Shown here piece by piece: positions 1 to 7,509 of a stretch of DNA of 40,432 nucleotides. The DNA lies in assembly GCA_027485145.1 (NCBI GenBank), contig JAIXRO010000171.1:1-40432 (forward strand). Reading direction: 5' to 3'. The notes beneath the pieces were generated by a model. It was not told the origin of the DNA and made no database searches. It was given only the letters and a program-made list of their open reading frames with translations. The stretch comes from Hyphomonadaceae bacterium (GTDB taxonomy: Bacteria; Pseudomonadota; Alphaproteobacteria; Caulobacterales; Hyphomonadaceae). Position 1 is the first letter of the stretch, and each line of letters opens with the position of its first letter. Made by a program: the position numbers and the translations under genes.

Positions 1-10
1 GGCTCACACC

Positions 11-2326
11 TTGCCCCGTCTCTCTCAATTTCTTGAAGCGGCTCTCGAAAAAGCGCTCTCGCTCGCCTCCGAACGCGATCACGAGTACGCAACACTGGAG
101 CACCTGCTGCTGGCCCTCACCGAGGACGAGCACGCGCGCGACGTGATGGGCGCCTGCAAGGTCAATATCGACGAGCTGCGCACGGATCTGACGCGCTATA
201 TCGACGAAGAGCTGTCGAGCCTGATCGTCGATGGCAGCGATGGCCGGGTTCAGCCGACGGCCGCTTTCCAGCGGGTCGTTCAGCGCGCGATCCTGCATGT
301 CGAAAGCTCCGGCCGCGAGGAAGTGACAGGCGCCAACGTGCTGGTGTCGATCTTCTCCGAGCGCGAAAGCCATGCAGCCTATTTCCTGCAAGAACAGGAC
401 ATGACGCGCTATGATGCGGTCAATTACATCTCCCACGGAGTGGCCAAACAACCCGGAATGTCGCGCCCGACCACACCGCGCGGCGCAGACTCGACTGAGG
501 AAGAGCCCGTGAAGCAGGGCCATGAAGCGCTCGACACCTATTGCGTGAATCTCAATGCCCGCGCGCGGGCCGGCAAGATCGATCCCCTGATCGGCCGGGA
601 CATGGAAGTGAACCGGTGCATCGAGGTTCTCTGCCGCCGAAACAAGAACAACCCGATCCTCGTGGGCGACCCCGGCGTGGGCAAGACGGCGATTGCCGAA
701 GGTCTCGCCAAGCGCATCGTCGATGGCGAAGCGCCGGAAATCCTGGATGATGCGATCATCTGGTCGCTCGACATGGGCGCGCTGCTCGCCGGCACGCGCT
801 ATCGCGGTGACTTCGAAGAGCGCCTGAAGTCAGTGATGAAGGAACTCGAACAACAGGAAAAAGCGATCCTGTTCATCGACGAGATTCACACGATCATCGG
901 CGCGGGCGCGACCAGTGGCGGCGCGATGGATGCGTCGAACCTGCTGAAACCGGCGTTGCAGTCCGGCGGCCTGCGCTGCATGGGCTCCACCACCTTTAAG
1001 GAATACAAGCAGCACTTCGAGAAGGACCGCGCGCTGAGCCGCCGGTTCCGCAAGATCGACGTGGTCGAGCCGACGGTGCCCGATACGATCAAGATCCTGA
1101 CGGGCCTCAAAACAAAGTTCGAGGATTTCCACGGCCTCAAATACACCAACGATGCGATCAAGGCGGCCGTTGAGCTGTCGGATCGGTACATCACGGACCG
1201 CAAACTGCCGGACAAGGCCATCGACGTGATCGACGAGGCCGGAGCCGCGCAATGGCTGCTGCCCGCGCCGAAGCGCAAGAAGCAGGTCGGTATCCGCGAC
1301 ATCGAGGCAGTCGTCGCCAAGATCGCGCGCATTCCGCCCAAACAGGTCACGTCCGATGACGCAGCCTCGCTGAAATCGCTGGAAAGCGATCTGAAGCGTG
1401 TCGTGTTCGGTCAGGACGAAGCCATCGTCGCCCTGTCGGCCACGATCAAGCTCGCCCGTGCGGGTCTGCGCGAACCGAACAAGCCGATCGGTTCCTACCT
1501 GTTCACCGGCCCCACCGGCGTCGGCAAGACGGAAGTCGCCAAGCAGCTCGCGTCCATCATGGGCGTCGAAATGCTGCGTTTCGACATGTCGGAATACATG
1601 GAACGCCACACCGTCAGCCGTCTGATTGGCGCGCCTCCGGGCTATGTCGGTTATGATGAAGGCGGCCTGCTGACGGACGGCGTGGACCAGCATCCGCACT
1701 GCGTGCTGCTGCTCGACGAGATCGAGAAGGCTCACCCGGACCTGTTCAACATCCTGCTTCAGGTCATGGACAATGGCGCGCTGACGGATGCCAACGGCCG
1801 CAAGGTCGATTTCCGGAACGTGATCCTGATCATGACCACCAACGCCGGTGCATCGGACGCGGCGAAGAACTCCATCGGTTTCGGCCGCGGCAAGAAGGAC
1901 GAGGAATCGGGCGAGGCGTTGAAGCGCCTGTTCACGCCGGAATTCCGCAACCGTCTCGATGCAACGATTGCCTTCGGCGGTCTCACGCCCGAGATCATCG
2001 ACCGCGTGGTCGAGAAGTTCATCCTGCAGCTGGAAGTTCAGCTGGAAGACCGCAACGTCTCGATCGAAGTGTCGAAAGCGGCGCGCGACTGGCTGGCCAA
2101 GCGCGGTTTCGATCCGGACATGGGCGCCCGCCCGCTGTCGCGGACGATCCAGGAATACGTCAAGAAGCCGATGGCCGAGGAACTTCTGTTCGGCAAGCTG
2201 ATGAAGGGCGGTATCGTCAAGATCGGCATGGACGAGAAGAAGGACGAGCTGACCTTCAAATACGTGGCCGAGCCGGCGAAGAAGAAGAAAGCCACCAAGG
2301 ACGCCACAGAAGAACCGGCGGCTTAA
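11..2326 (+). CDS. clpA: ATP-dependent Clp protease ATP-binding subunit ClpA
   Basis: ClpA is the AAA+ unfoldase that feeds substrates (including ClpS-delivered N-degron proteins) into ClpP in the cytoplasm. The product shows the N-terminal Clp repeat region (EYATLEHLLLAL), a first AAA+ module with Walker A GDPGVGKT near residue 219 and Walker B ILFIDEIH, and a second module with GPTGVGKT near residue 500 and LLLDEIEKAH, followed by the D2-small domain. Length (about 771 aa) fits ClpA (about 758 aa) and not the longer ClpB. The frame is open to the left edge. The TTG at 11 is the only start inside the window, but the codon ending on base 1 ends in G, so an ATG straddling the edge followed by Ala-His-Thr-Leu is more plausible. 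The gene is therefore complete or nearly complete. The C-terminal tail is Lys/Glu/Ala rich. A terminator follows. clpS, the usual neighbour, would be off-window. Confidence 0.96.
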   Translation: MPRLSQFLEAALEKALSLASERDHEYATLEHLLLALTEDEHARDVMGACKVNIDELRTDLTRYIDEELSSLIVDGSDGRVQPTAAFQRVVQRAILHVESSGREEVTGANVLVSIFSERESHAAYFLQEQDMTRYDAVNYISHGVAKQPGMSRPTTPRGADSTEEEPVKQGHEALDTYCVNLNARARAGKIDPLIGRDMEVNRCIEVLCRRNKNNPILVGDPGVGKTAIAEGLAKRIVDGEAPEILDDAIIWSLDMGALLAGTRYRGDFEERLKSVMKELEQQEKAILFIDEIHTIIGAGATSGGAMDASNLLKPALQSGGLRCMGSTTFKEYKQHFEKDRALSRRFRKIDVVEPTVPDTIKILTGLKTKFEDFHGLKYTNDAIKAAVELSDRYITDRKLPDKAIDVIDEAGAAQWLLPAPKRKKQVGIRDIEAVVAKIARIPPKQVTSDDAASLKSLESDLKRVVFGQDEAIVALSATIKLARAGLREPNKPIGSYLFTGPTGVGKTEVAKQLASIMGVEMLRFDMSEYMERHTVSRLIGAPPGYVGYDEGGLLTDGVDQHPHCVLLLDEIEKAHPDLFNILLQVMDNGALTDANGRKVDFRNVILIMTTNAGASDAAKNSIGFGRGKKDEESGEALKRLFTPEFRNRLDATIAFGGLTPEIIDRVVEKFILQLEVQLEDRNVSIEVSKAARDWLAKRGFDPDMGARPLSRTIQEYVKKPMAEELLFGKLMKGGIVKIGMDEKKDELTFKYVAEPAKKKKATKDATEEPAA

Positions 2327-2350
2327 CGGCCCCGGACAACTCCCACCCGG

Positions 2351-2383
2351 AAGGGCTGCCCATGCGGCAGCCCTTTTGCGTTT
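2351..2383 (+). terminator. Intrinsic terminator after clpA
   Basis: A perfect 10-bp stem (AAGGGCTGCC / GGCAGCCCTT) with a 5-base loop is followed by TTGCGTTT. It lies 24 bases after the clpA stop and before the next gene. Confidence 0.8.
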
Positions 2384-2433
2384 GGCGGACGGCGCCTATG
2401 GTTTGCGCAAGAAACAAACCGGGAGGGAACATC

Positions 2434-3630
2434 ATGGCAGTTCACGGCAAGTGCGATCCGAAATTCGCGAAGGTGAAGGAAGAGCTCGAGCGCAATCTGG
2501 CTGAGCGCGGCGAAGTGGGCGCGAGTGTCTGCCTCTCGGTCAATGGTGAGACGGCCGTCGATCTCTGGGGCGGGATGGCAAATCCCGAGACGAATGATCC
2601 GTGGCAAGAAGACACGATCTCGATCGTCTTCTCCTGCACCAAGGCCGCGGTGGCGCTGTGTGCGCATATCCTGATTGACCGGGGCCAGCTCAACCCGGCT
2701 GCGCTTGTGAAGGAGTACTGGCCGGAGTTTGCCAGGAACGGAAAAGAGAAGACCACCGTCCAGATGATGCTGAACCATGAGAGCGCGCTGCCGACGCTGC
2801 GCGATCCCGTGAAGCCGGGTGGTTATTCCGACTGGAACTACATGGTGGGCCGGATGGCGGACGAGGAGGCCTTCTGGGAAGTCGGCACACGCAACGGCTA
2901 TCACATGATCAATTTCGGCTGGACGGTCGGCGAACTGGTGCGCCGGGTGTCGGGCAAGTCGCTCGGCACCTTCTTCCGCGAGGAAGTGGCGGAGAAGACC
3001 GGCGCGAAATTCTGGATCGGCCTGCCCGAAAGCGAGACGGTGCACATCGCCCCGATCCGGCAGTATGCGCCGAAGCCGGGTGATCAGCCCTCGGAGTTTG
3101 CGATCAAGCTGATGACCGAGCCGGACTCGATCCAGCACAAGAGTTTCATGAACAGCGGGGGCTGGGACTTCAACGATCGCAAGAGCCAGGCCGCGGAAAT
3201 CGGCGGCGGGGGCGGCCTGTCGAACGCGCGCGGGCAGGTGGCGTTGTACACGGAGCTTGCGACGAATTCGGGCAAGCTCGTCTCCTCCGACCGGCTGGCC
3301 GCGATGAGCATGGTGTCCACCGCGACGCAGCGGGATGCCACGCTGCTGATCCCGACGCGCTTTGCCTCCGGCTTCATGAAGTCGATGGACAACCGGGCCG
3401 GCGGCTTCGGGCCGGGCACCAGCGCGATCATCGGCGAGAAAGCGTTCGGCCATGTCGGCGCCGGCGGTTCGATCGGCTTTGCCGATCCCGAATGCGGCCT
3501 CGCGTTCAGCTACACGATGAACCAGATGGGCAATGGCCTTTTGGTCAACGATCGCGGGCAGAGCCTGATCGATGCCGCGTATACGGCGCTCGGCTACCGC
3601 ACCAACGCGCCCGGCGCCTGGGTGCGCTGA
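2434..3630 (+). CDS. Serine hydrolase, beta-lactamase / EstB-like esterase family
   Basis: The product is a class-C beta-lactamase-fold serine hydrolase (Pfam Beta-lactamase type), more likely an esterase or D-aminopeptidase-like enzyme than an antibiotic resistance enzyme. The SxxK motif is SCTK at residues 67-70, and the general-base tyrosine is Tyr156 in GYHMINFGW, a pattern typical of EstB-like proteins. Length is 398 aa. No signal peptide is visible, suggesting a cytoplasmic location, unlike secreted AmpC. The start at 2434 is chosen because GGGAGG sits 7 bases upstream; the frame extends upstream to 2362 across the clpA terminator, which makes the longer form unlikely. It ends 4 bases from the convergent rluE stop. 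The natural substrate cannot be told from sequence. Confidence 0.88.
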   Translation: MAVHGKCDPKFAKVKEELERNLAERGEVGASVCLSVNGETAVDLWGGMANPETNDPWQEDTISIVFSCTKAAVALCAHILIDRGQLNPAALVKEYWPEFARNGKEKTTVQMMLNHESALPTLRDPVKPGGYSDWNYMVGRMADEEAFWEVGTRNGYHMINFGWTVGELVRRVSGKSLGTFFREEVAEKTGAKFWIGLPESETVHIAPIRQYAPKPGDQPSEFAIKLMTEPDSIQHKSFMNSGGWDFNDRKSQAAEIGGGGGLSNARGQVALYTELATNSGKLVSSDRLAAMSMVSTATQRDATLLIPTRFASGFMKSMDNRAGGFGPGTSAIIGEKAFGHVGAGGSIGFADPECGLAFSYTMNQMGNGLLVNDRGQSLIDAAYTALGYRTNAPGAWVR

Positions 3631-3634
3631 CGCG

Positions 3635-4177
3635 TCAGCCCTTGGCGAAACGGATTTCGCCGGGGGCAAGGCCTTCGAGCGTCCACTCGCCGACCTGCAC
3701 GCGGATCAGGCGCAGCGTGGGGTGTCCCACGGCAGCTGTCATGCGGCGCACCTGGCGGTTGCGGCCTTCGGTGATCTGCAGTTCGATCCAGCTGTCCGGC
3801 ACGGACTTGCGGAATCTGATCGGCGGATCGCGGGGCCAGATGTTGTCCGGATCCGGCAGCGCGCACACCTTGGCTGGACGGGTCATCCCGTCCTTAAGCT
3901 CAACCCCGGTGGCCAGCGCGTGCAGCGCGGCTTCGTCAGGGATTCCTTCGACTTGCGCCCAGTAGGTCTTGGCAAGGCTGTGCTTCGGGTCGCTGATGCG
4001 CGCCTGCAGCGGGCCGCTGTCGGTGAGCACGACGATGCCTTCTGAATCATAGTCGAGCCGTCCGGCCGGATAGACGTTCGGCACCGGCACGAAATCCTTC
4101 AGCGTGCGCTTGCCGCTGCCTTCATCCGTGAACTGAGAGAGCACGTTGAAGGGCTTGTTGAGCAGGATGATCTTCAG
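3635..4177 (-). CDS. rluE: 23S rRNA pseudouridine synthase, RluE-like
   Basis: A stand-alone RsuA/RluE-family pseudouridine synthase lacking an S4 domain. E. coli RluE makes pseudouridine 2457 in 23S rRNA. Conserved blocks are the start [17 protein letters not shown], the catalytic-Asp motif GRLDYDSEG (Asp42), the segment [14 protein letters not shown] and the C-terminal [23 protein letters not shown]. The start is unusual. The family N-terminus falls on a CTG at 4177-4175 whose last two bases are the first two of the kdsA TGA stop (CTGA overlap), and GAGG lies 7 bases upstream. The only in-frame ATG (4258) would add 27 residues from out-of-frame kdsA sequence that look unlike the family. I therefore prefer CTG, giving 180 aa, with translational coupling to kdsA. 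Function is secure; the exact start is inferred. Confidence 0.9.
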   Translation of the reverse strand: MKIILLNKPFNVLSQFTDEGSGKRTLKDFVPVPNVYPAGRLDYDSEGIVVLTDSGPLQARISDPKHSLAKTYWAQVEGIPDEAALHALATGVELKDGMTRPAKVCALPDPDNIWPRDPPIRFRKSVPDSWIELQITEGRNRQVRRMTAAVGHPTLRLIRVQVGEWTLEGLAPGEIRFAKG

Positions 4178-5019
4178 TTGACCGCCTCGTGCAGCGTCTT
4201 GAGGGTCGAGAGCAGGCTTTCCGCCTCCGACAGGGCGAGGCAGCTCGGTGCGTCGCACAGCGCCTTGTCGGGATCGGTGTGGAACTCGAGGAAGACGCCG
4301 TCCGCGCCGGCCGCCACGGCCGATTTCGCGATGATCGCGACGCCGTCGCGGCGTCCGCCCGTCGACGCGCCGCCGGTGCGTGGGTCTGCGCCGGGCAGCT
4401 GCACGGCGTGGGTCGCATCAATCGTCACCGGCGCCCCCAGCTTCTTCATCTCGGGGATCGCCAGCATGTCGACGATCAGGTTGTTGTAGCCGAAGCTGAC
4501 ACCGCGTTCGCAAAGGATCACGCCGACGTCGGGCGCCACTTCGGCGATCTTCGACAGGATGTTCTTTGCATCCCACGGCGCCATGAACTGCGCCTTCTTG
4601 GCCTGGATCAGCGCGCTGTGTTTCGCAGCCGCCTCGGCGGTCGCGATCACGAGATCAGTCTGGCGCACGAGGAATGCCGGAAGCTGAAGGATGTCGGCGA
4701 CTTCAGCCACCGGTTCGGCTTGGTGCGGCTCATGCAGGTCGGTCACGATGGGCACACCGAGCTTCGCCTTGACGCTGGCCAGGACCTTCAGGCCCTCGAT
4801 GCCAGGGCCGCGATAGGACTTGATCGAAGAGCGGTTCGCCTTGTCCCAGCTTGCCTTGAACACGTACGGCAGGCCGAGGCGCGCGCAGATGCGTTTGAGT
4901 TCGGTGCCGACTTCCAGCGCAAGGGCTTCGTCCTCCAGCACGTTCAGCCCGGCCATGACAGCGAGCGGTTTGCCGGTGCCGACGGACCAGCCGGAGGCCT
5001 TGTGGGTGACGACGCTCAT
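4174..5019 (-). CDS. kdsA: 3-deoxy-D-manno-octulosonate 8-phosphate synthase
   Basis: KdsA condenses phosphoenolpyruvate with arabinose 5-phosphate to give KDO 8-phosphate, the precursor of the lipid A-core linker sugar, in the cytoplasm. The full family pattern is present: [62 protein letters not shown] and the C-terminal [11 protein letters not shown]. Asn26 (in AGLNVLED) occupies the position of the metal-ligand Cys in metal-dependent enzymes, so this should be the metal-independent class, as in E. coli. The start at ATG 5019 (281 aa) has GGAG 7 bases upstream; an upstream in-frame ATG at 5049 would add MAAAAITEFK and lacks a good site. The stop overlaps the rluE start. The usual pyrG or eno neighbours are absent. 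Confidence 0.96.
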   Translation of the reverse strand: MSVVTHKASGWSVGTGKPLAVMAGLNVLEDEALALEVGTELKRICARLGLPYVFKASWDKANRSSIKSYRGPGIEGLKVLASVKAKLGVPIVTDLHEPHQAEPVAEVADILQLPAFLVRQTDLVIATAEAAAKHSALIQAKKAQFMAPWDAKNILSKIAEVAPDVGVILCERGVSFGYNNLIVDMLAIPEMKKLGAPVTIDATHAVQLPGADPRTGGASTGGRRDGVAIIAKSAVAAGADGVFLEFHTDPDKALCDAPSCLALSEAESLLSTLKTLHEAVN

Positions 5020-5076
5020 TTTGAACTCCGTGATAGCTGCGGCTGCCATAGCGGAAATCGGCTGAGGCGCAAAAGG

Positions 5077-5095
5077 CTGGCGAACATATCGCCAG
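5077..5095. promoter_or_regulatory. Inverted repeat in the kdsA upstream region
   Basis: CTGGCG and CGCCAG flank the 7-base spacer AACATAT, 58 bases upstream of the kdsA start. On the minus strand the spacer contains TATGTT, which could be a -10 element. It could be an operator or merely the foot of the adjacent terminator. No regulator can be assigned. Confidence 0.3.
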
Positions 5096-5129
5096 AAACA
5101 AAGAAGCCGCCCTGTCGAAGGGCGGCTTC
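5094..5129 (-). terminator. Intrinsic terminator of the 26-codon gene
   Basis: A perfect 11-bp stem, GAAGCCGCCCT (5103-5113) with AGGGCGGCTTC (5119-5129) and a 5-base loop, is followed on the minus strand by TTTGTTTCT. It ends a minus-strand transcript before kdsA. Confidence 0.85.
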
Positions 5130-5186
5130 CGTGAGCCCCGTGGGGCCCGTCAGGTCGGGACGCGTTTCGACGTCCAACCCATGTCT

Positions 5187-5267
5187 CTAGGCGCTGATCA
5201 GAGGCTGCTCCAGCCAGACACCATAGGACACAGACCCAACGGCCTCACCTGGTTTCTCACTCGACAT
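5187..5267 (-). CDS. 26-aa peptide of unknown function with an extreme Shine-Dalgarno
   Basis: This minus-strand frame of 26 codons starts at ATG 5267 and ends at TAG 5187. The peptide begins MSSEKPGEAV and ends VWLEQPLISA, with a GSVSYG centre; it has an acidic N-terminal half and a hydrophobic, Trp-containing C-terminal half. There is no signal peptide and no Cys. Three things argue that it is a real gene: a 14-base perfect Shine-Dalgarno 0 bases beyond normal spacing, a strong terminator about 60 bases downstream, and a second strong terminator upstream that insulates it from the RcnB-like gene. I do not recognise the family. It could be a small regulatory or membrane-interacting peptide, a modified-peptide precursor (no maturation enzyme is near), or a leader peptide. 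Existence as a transcription unit is well supported; translation is inferred. Confidence 0.6.
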   Translation of the reverse strand: MSSEKPGEAVGSVSYGVWLEQPLISA

Positions 5268-5281
5268 GGATCACCTCCTTT
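5268..5281 (-). promoter_or_regulatory. Full-length Shine-Dalgarno for the 26-codon ORF
   Basis: The minus strand reads AAAGGAGGTGATCC directly before the ATG. This is the exact complement of the last 14 bases of typical bacterial 16S rRNA (GGATCACCTCCTTT). The AGGAGG core is 6 bases from the start codon. Ordinary genes in this window have 4-6 base matches. Confidence 0.85.
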
Positions 5282-5402
5282 CACGCGTGCATGGGCACGA
5301 ACTTCGTCCTGGACTATCCGGGACAGGATCGAACTAAGCATGATTTGCGCCAATGTGAAGTTAACAACGTGGTGAAAGCTGCGCATTTGGCGCGCTGCGC
5401 CC

Positions 5403-5441
5403 AAAAAATGCCCGGGAGGTCCTTTTGGGACGACCCGGGCA
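5403..5441 (-). terminator. Intrinsic terminator of the RcnB-like gene
   Basis: The outer stem TGCCCGGG / CCCGGGCA (5409-5416 and 5434-5441) and inner GTCC / GGAC pair around a TTTT-containing loop. On the minus strand it is followed by six T residues. It lies 38 bases after the stop of the gene at 5479-6015. Confidence 0.85.
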
Positions 5442-5478
5442 AGAAATGCCTCAATAGGGGTACGAGGCGGTCGAACTG

Positions 5479-6015
5479 TTAATCTGAGGCGATCGCGCCG
5501 ACGACGAGACCGATGATGGCCCCGGTGGCGACCGAGGCGAGAATGGCATCGCCCCGGTCATTATCACGGACCCAGTGATAGCCGTGCGGCGGCTCGTAGA
5601 GTCCGTAATGGTCGTAATCGTTGATATAGACCGTGCGGCGGGGGGCGTAGCTGTAATAGTGGCCGACATCGTAGCGCGGATAGTATCCGGACGAGTAGTA
5701 CGGGCCATAGGAATGGCCATACGTGACGGTCACCGAGCTGCGTGGGTAGTAGTAACGCGGCTGGTACACAACCACGTCGCGCCGGCGGTAATCCCGGTAG
5801 TCGTGCCGGTCATGCCGGTCGTAACCGCGCCAACGGTCATGATCATCGTACCGGTCACGGCCCCGGCGGCCGCGATGGTCGTCATCCCCGCCGCGCCGTT
5901 CCCAGCCGCCGCGGTCGTGGTCCCGGTCCCGGTCAGCCTGGGCGACCGGGGCAAAGATGAAGCCGGCTGCCGTTGCCGCGGCAACGAACCGGGTAATGGT
6001 TTTCGTGAACGACAT
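5479..6015 (-). CDS. RcnB-like secreted protein, Tyr/Arg/Asp/His rich
   Basis: A secreted protein of 178 aa. It has a signal peptide (MSFTKTITRF then an Ala-rich hydrophobic core ending VAQA), a long low-complexity part rich in Asp, Arg, His and Gly (about residues 27-80), a Tyr-rich part (about 80-140) and the C-terminal motif YEPPHGYHWVRDNDRGDAIL followed by a hydrophobic Gly/Ala/Ile segment. The PPxGYxWV motif and layout match the RcnB family (periplasmic protein linked to nickel/cobalt homeostasis in E. coli), a family widespread and mostly uncharacterised in alphaproteobacteria. His/Asp richness is compatible with metal binding, but nickel function is not shown. It is a single-gene unit with its own terminator. 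The frame continues upstream through arfB antisense, so the start is set by the signal peptide. Confidence 0.85.
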   Translation of the reverse strand: MSFTKTITRFVAAATAAGFIFAPVAQADRDRDHDRGGWERRGGDDDHRGRRGRDRYDDHDRWRGYDRHDRHDYRDYRRRDVVVYQPRYYYPRSSVTVTYGHSYGPYYSSGYYPRYDVGHYYSYAPRRTVYINDYDHYGLYEPPHGYHWVRDNDRGDAILASVATGAIIGLVVGAIASD

Positions 6016-6153
6016 GGGTGTGCAGCCTCTGTTGAACCGTTGGACATGGCGCTGGCGGGCAAACTGGATTAAGCGCGCAAGGGCCATTGTGTTGGGAACA
6101 GGTTCGTCCCCACCGTCTGAACTTTGGCTGAACAGGTCCTTCAGGTTTCCCCG

Positions 6154-6588
6154 ATGAGCGAATTTGGCGATTTGCGGATTTCTGACACGCTGACGGTTCC
6201 GGCCTGGGAGCTCAGCGAGGCGTTTGTGCGCGCGTCCGGGCCGGGCGGGCAGAATGTGAACAAGGTGTCGAGTGCGGTCCAGCTGACGTGGCAGGTCGCG
6301 GCGTCGTCCTTGCCGGCGGCCATCAAGGAACGGTTCCAGAAGCTCTATGGCAGCCGGATCACCGCCGATGGCCGCTTGATCCTCGAAGCGAGCGAACATC
6401 GCAGCCAGATCCAGAACCGGCAGGCGGCGCGGGAGCGCCTCGGCGAGATGATCCTGAAAGCCTCGGTTGCGCCGAAGCGCCGGATCAAGACGAAACCGAC
6501 CGCCGGCAGTGTTCGCCGCCGGATCAAGGAAAAAAAGAAACGCGGCGAAGTGAAATCGCTGCGCGGCAGCGTGACCGGGGAAGACTAG
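6154..6588 (+). CDS. arfB: Alternative ribosome-rescue factor / peptidyl-tRNA hydrolase ArfB
   Basis: ArfB (YaeJ) enters stalled non-stop ribosomes and hydrolyses the peptidyl-tRNA. The 144-aa product has the class-I release factor catalytic motif GPGGQNVNK (GGQ at 31-33), the conserved ASSLP..IKERF and EHRSQIQNRQAA segments, and the basic C-terminal tail (RRRIKEKKKRGEVKSLRG) that in E. coli lies in the empty mRNA channel. It lacks the codon-recognition domains of RF1/RF2, and its length fits E. coli ArfB (140 aa). Start ATG 6154; no strong Shine-Dalgarno is visible. The stop is just upstream of a dispersed palindromic element. Confidence 0.94.
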   Translation: MSEFGDLRISDTLTVPAWELSEAFVRASGPGGQNVNKVSSAVQLTWQVAASSLPAAIKERFQKLYGSRITADGRLILEASEHRSQIQNRQAARERLGEMILKASVAPKRRIKTKPTAGSVRRRIKEKKKRGEVKSLRGSVTGED

Positions 6589-6593
6589 GGCCG

Positions 6594-6691
6594 ATTGCAA
6601 TCTGACGGAATCAGATCGCCGGCTCTAGGGTCTTGTTTTGTCGCGATGTCTTCTGCTCAACCGGCACCCACTTGAGCGGACAGCGCTCTAG
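6594..6691. repeat. Degenerate alphaproteobacterial intergenic palindromic element
   Basis: Read on the minus strand, the segment begins CTAGAGCGCTGTCCGCTCAA, continues through GTGGGTGCCGG and GACAAAACAAGA, and holds another CTAGAGC before ATCTGATTCCGTCAGAT. This order resembles a dispersed intergenic element I know from Rhizobiales and related genomes (AGAGC, TCCGC, GTGGGxxCCGGTT, GCGACAAAACAAG, AGAGC). Two hairpins are visible: GCTCAA / TTGAGC (6655-6660 and 6672-6677) and ATCTGA / TCAGAT (6600-6605 and 6611-6616). It fills the whole gap between two convergent genes and supplies the TAG stop of the DsbA-like gene. The family link is from memory, not a search. Confidence 0.6.
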
Positions 6692-7431
6692 CTTTTCAGT
6701 TCGGCTTCGATCGCGGCCTCGATGGCGGCGAAGTCTGCGCCCTCGATGTGCTGGTCGCCGATGAAGAAGCCGGGCGTGCCGCCCACCTGCAAGGCCTGCG
6801 CAAGTGCGGTGGATTCGTCGAGCTGTTTCAAAACGGCCGGCGATTTCATGTCGGCGCGCATCTTGGCGACGTTTACGCCGATGGATCGGGCGAGCTCGTC
6901 GATCTTCGCTTCGGTCAGATCGTCATTCGATTTCACGCCCATCAGGGCGACGTGCATCTCGACATACTTTCCCTGTTTGCCAGCCGCCAGGGCGGCCTGG
7001 GCGGCCGTGGTGCTGATGCCCGAAAACAGAGGCAGCTCCTTGAACACGACGCGCACTTCGCCGTCATACTTCTCCGGCAGCCCGCGCACATCTTCGACGG
7101 ACGTCTTGCAGAAGCCGCAGCGATAATCGAAGAACTCGACCACCGTCACCTTCGCGTCCGCCGGGCCAATCGCGTAATCCGATTTCTGAGCATAGAGCTT
7201 GCTCGCATTCTCGGCGATCGCAGCCTTGGCGGCCTCGGCGCGTGCGACCTTCTCTTTCTCTTGCAAAGCGACGAAGGCCCGCTCGATGATCTCGGGATTC
7301 TCGACGATATAGGACTCGATGATCTTCTCGATTTCGGCCTTGCTGGCGTCACCTTGCTGGGCGCAGGCAGGCAGGAGAGCGAGAGCAGTCACGGTGAGCG
7401 CCAGGAGCGGCTTGCGGAAAATGGGCGTCAT
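6688..7431 (-). CDS. DsbA-family thiol:disulfide oxidoreductase
   Basis: A periplasmic DsbA/Com1/ScsC-like thioredoxin-fold protein of 247 aa. It starts with a signal peptide (MTPIFRKPLLALTVTALALL) and a Cys at 23 in LLPAC that could be lipidated, although Pro at -2 is atypical for a lipobox. An N-terminal helical segment rich in Glu, Lys and Ala (about 28-75) precedes the fold, as in ScsC/BdbD-type proteins. The active site is CGFC (105-108) in VVEFFDYRCGFC, and the cis-Pro loop is GGTPGFFIG near residue 218. It probably oxidises or isomerises disulfides in exported proteins. ATG 7431 is preferred over TTG 7464 because it gives a clean signal peptide. The stop codon lies in the palindromic element. 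Confidence 0.9.
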   Translation of the reverse strand: MTPIFRKPLLALTVTALALLPACAQQGDASKAEIEKIIESYIVENPEIIERAFVALQEKEKVARAEAAKAAIAENASKLYAQKSDYAIGPADAKVTVVEFFDYRCGFCKTSVEDVRGLPEKYDGEVRVVFKELPLFSGISTTAAQAALAAGKQGKYVEMHVALMGVKSNDDLTEAKIDELARSIGVNVAKMRADMKSPAVLKQLDESTALAQALQVGGTPGFFIGDQHIEGADFAAIEAAIEAELKS

Positions 7432-7509
7432 TCGGGGTCGGTCCTGTGGATGAAACTCAAGCAACTATAGGAATGGGAGGCCTTGCGTCCACCCTTCCTC
7501 ACACAGGCG

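Noticed and set aside
2323-3669. 448-codon minus-strand frame opposite the serine hydrolase
   Set aside because: Antisense shadow. It also covers the clpA terminator and the rluE end, and shows no family features.
5267-5282. 16S rRNA 3' end fragment
   Set aside because: The match to the 16S 3' terminus is confined to the SD-complement; the preceding conserved 16S helix sequence is absent, so it is an SD and not a ribosomal RNA relic.
5181-5482. Overlapping frames of 63-69 codons on both strands around the 26-codon gene
   Set aside because: None has a ribosome-binding site or sits properly between the two terminators; they cross one or both.
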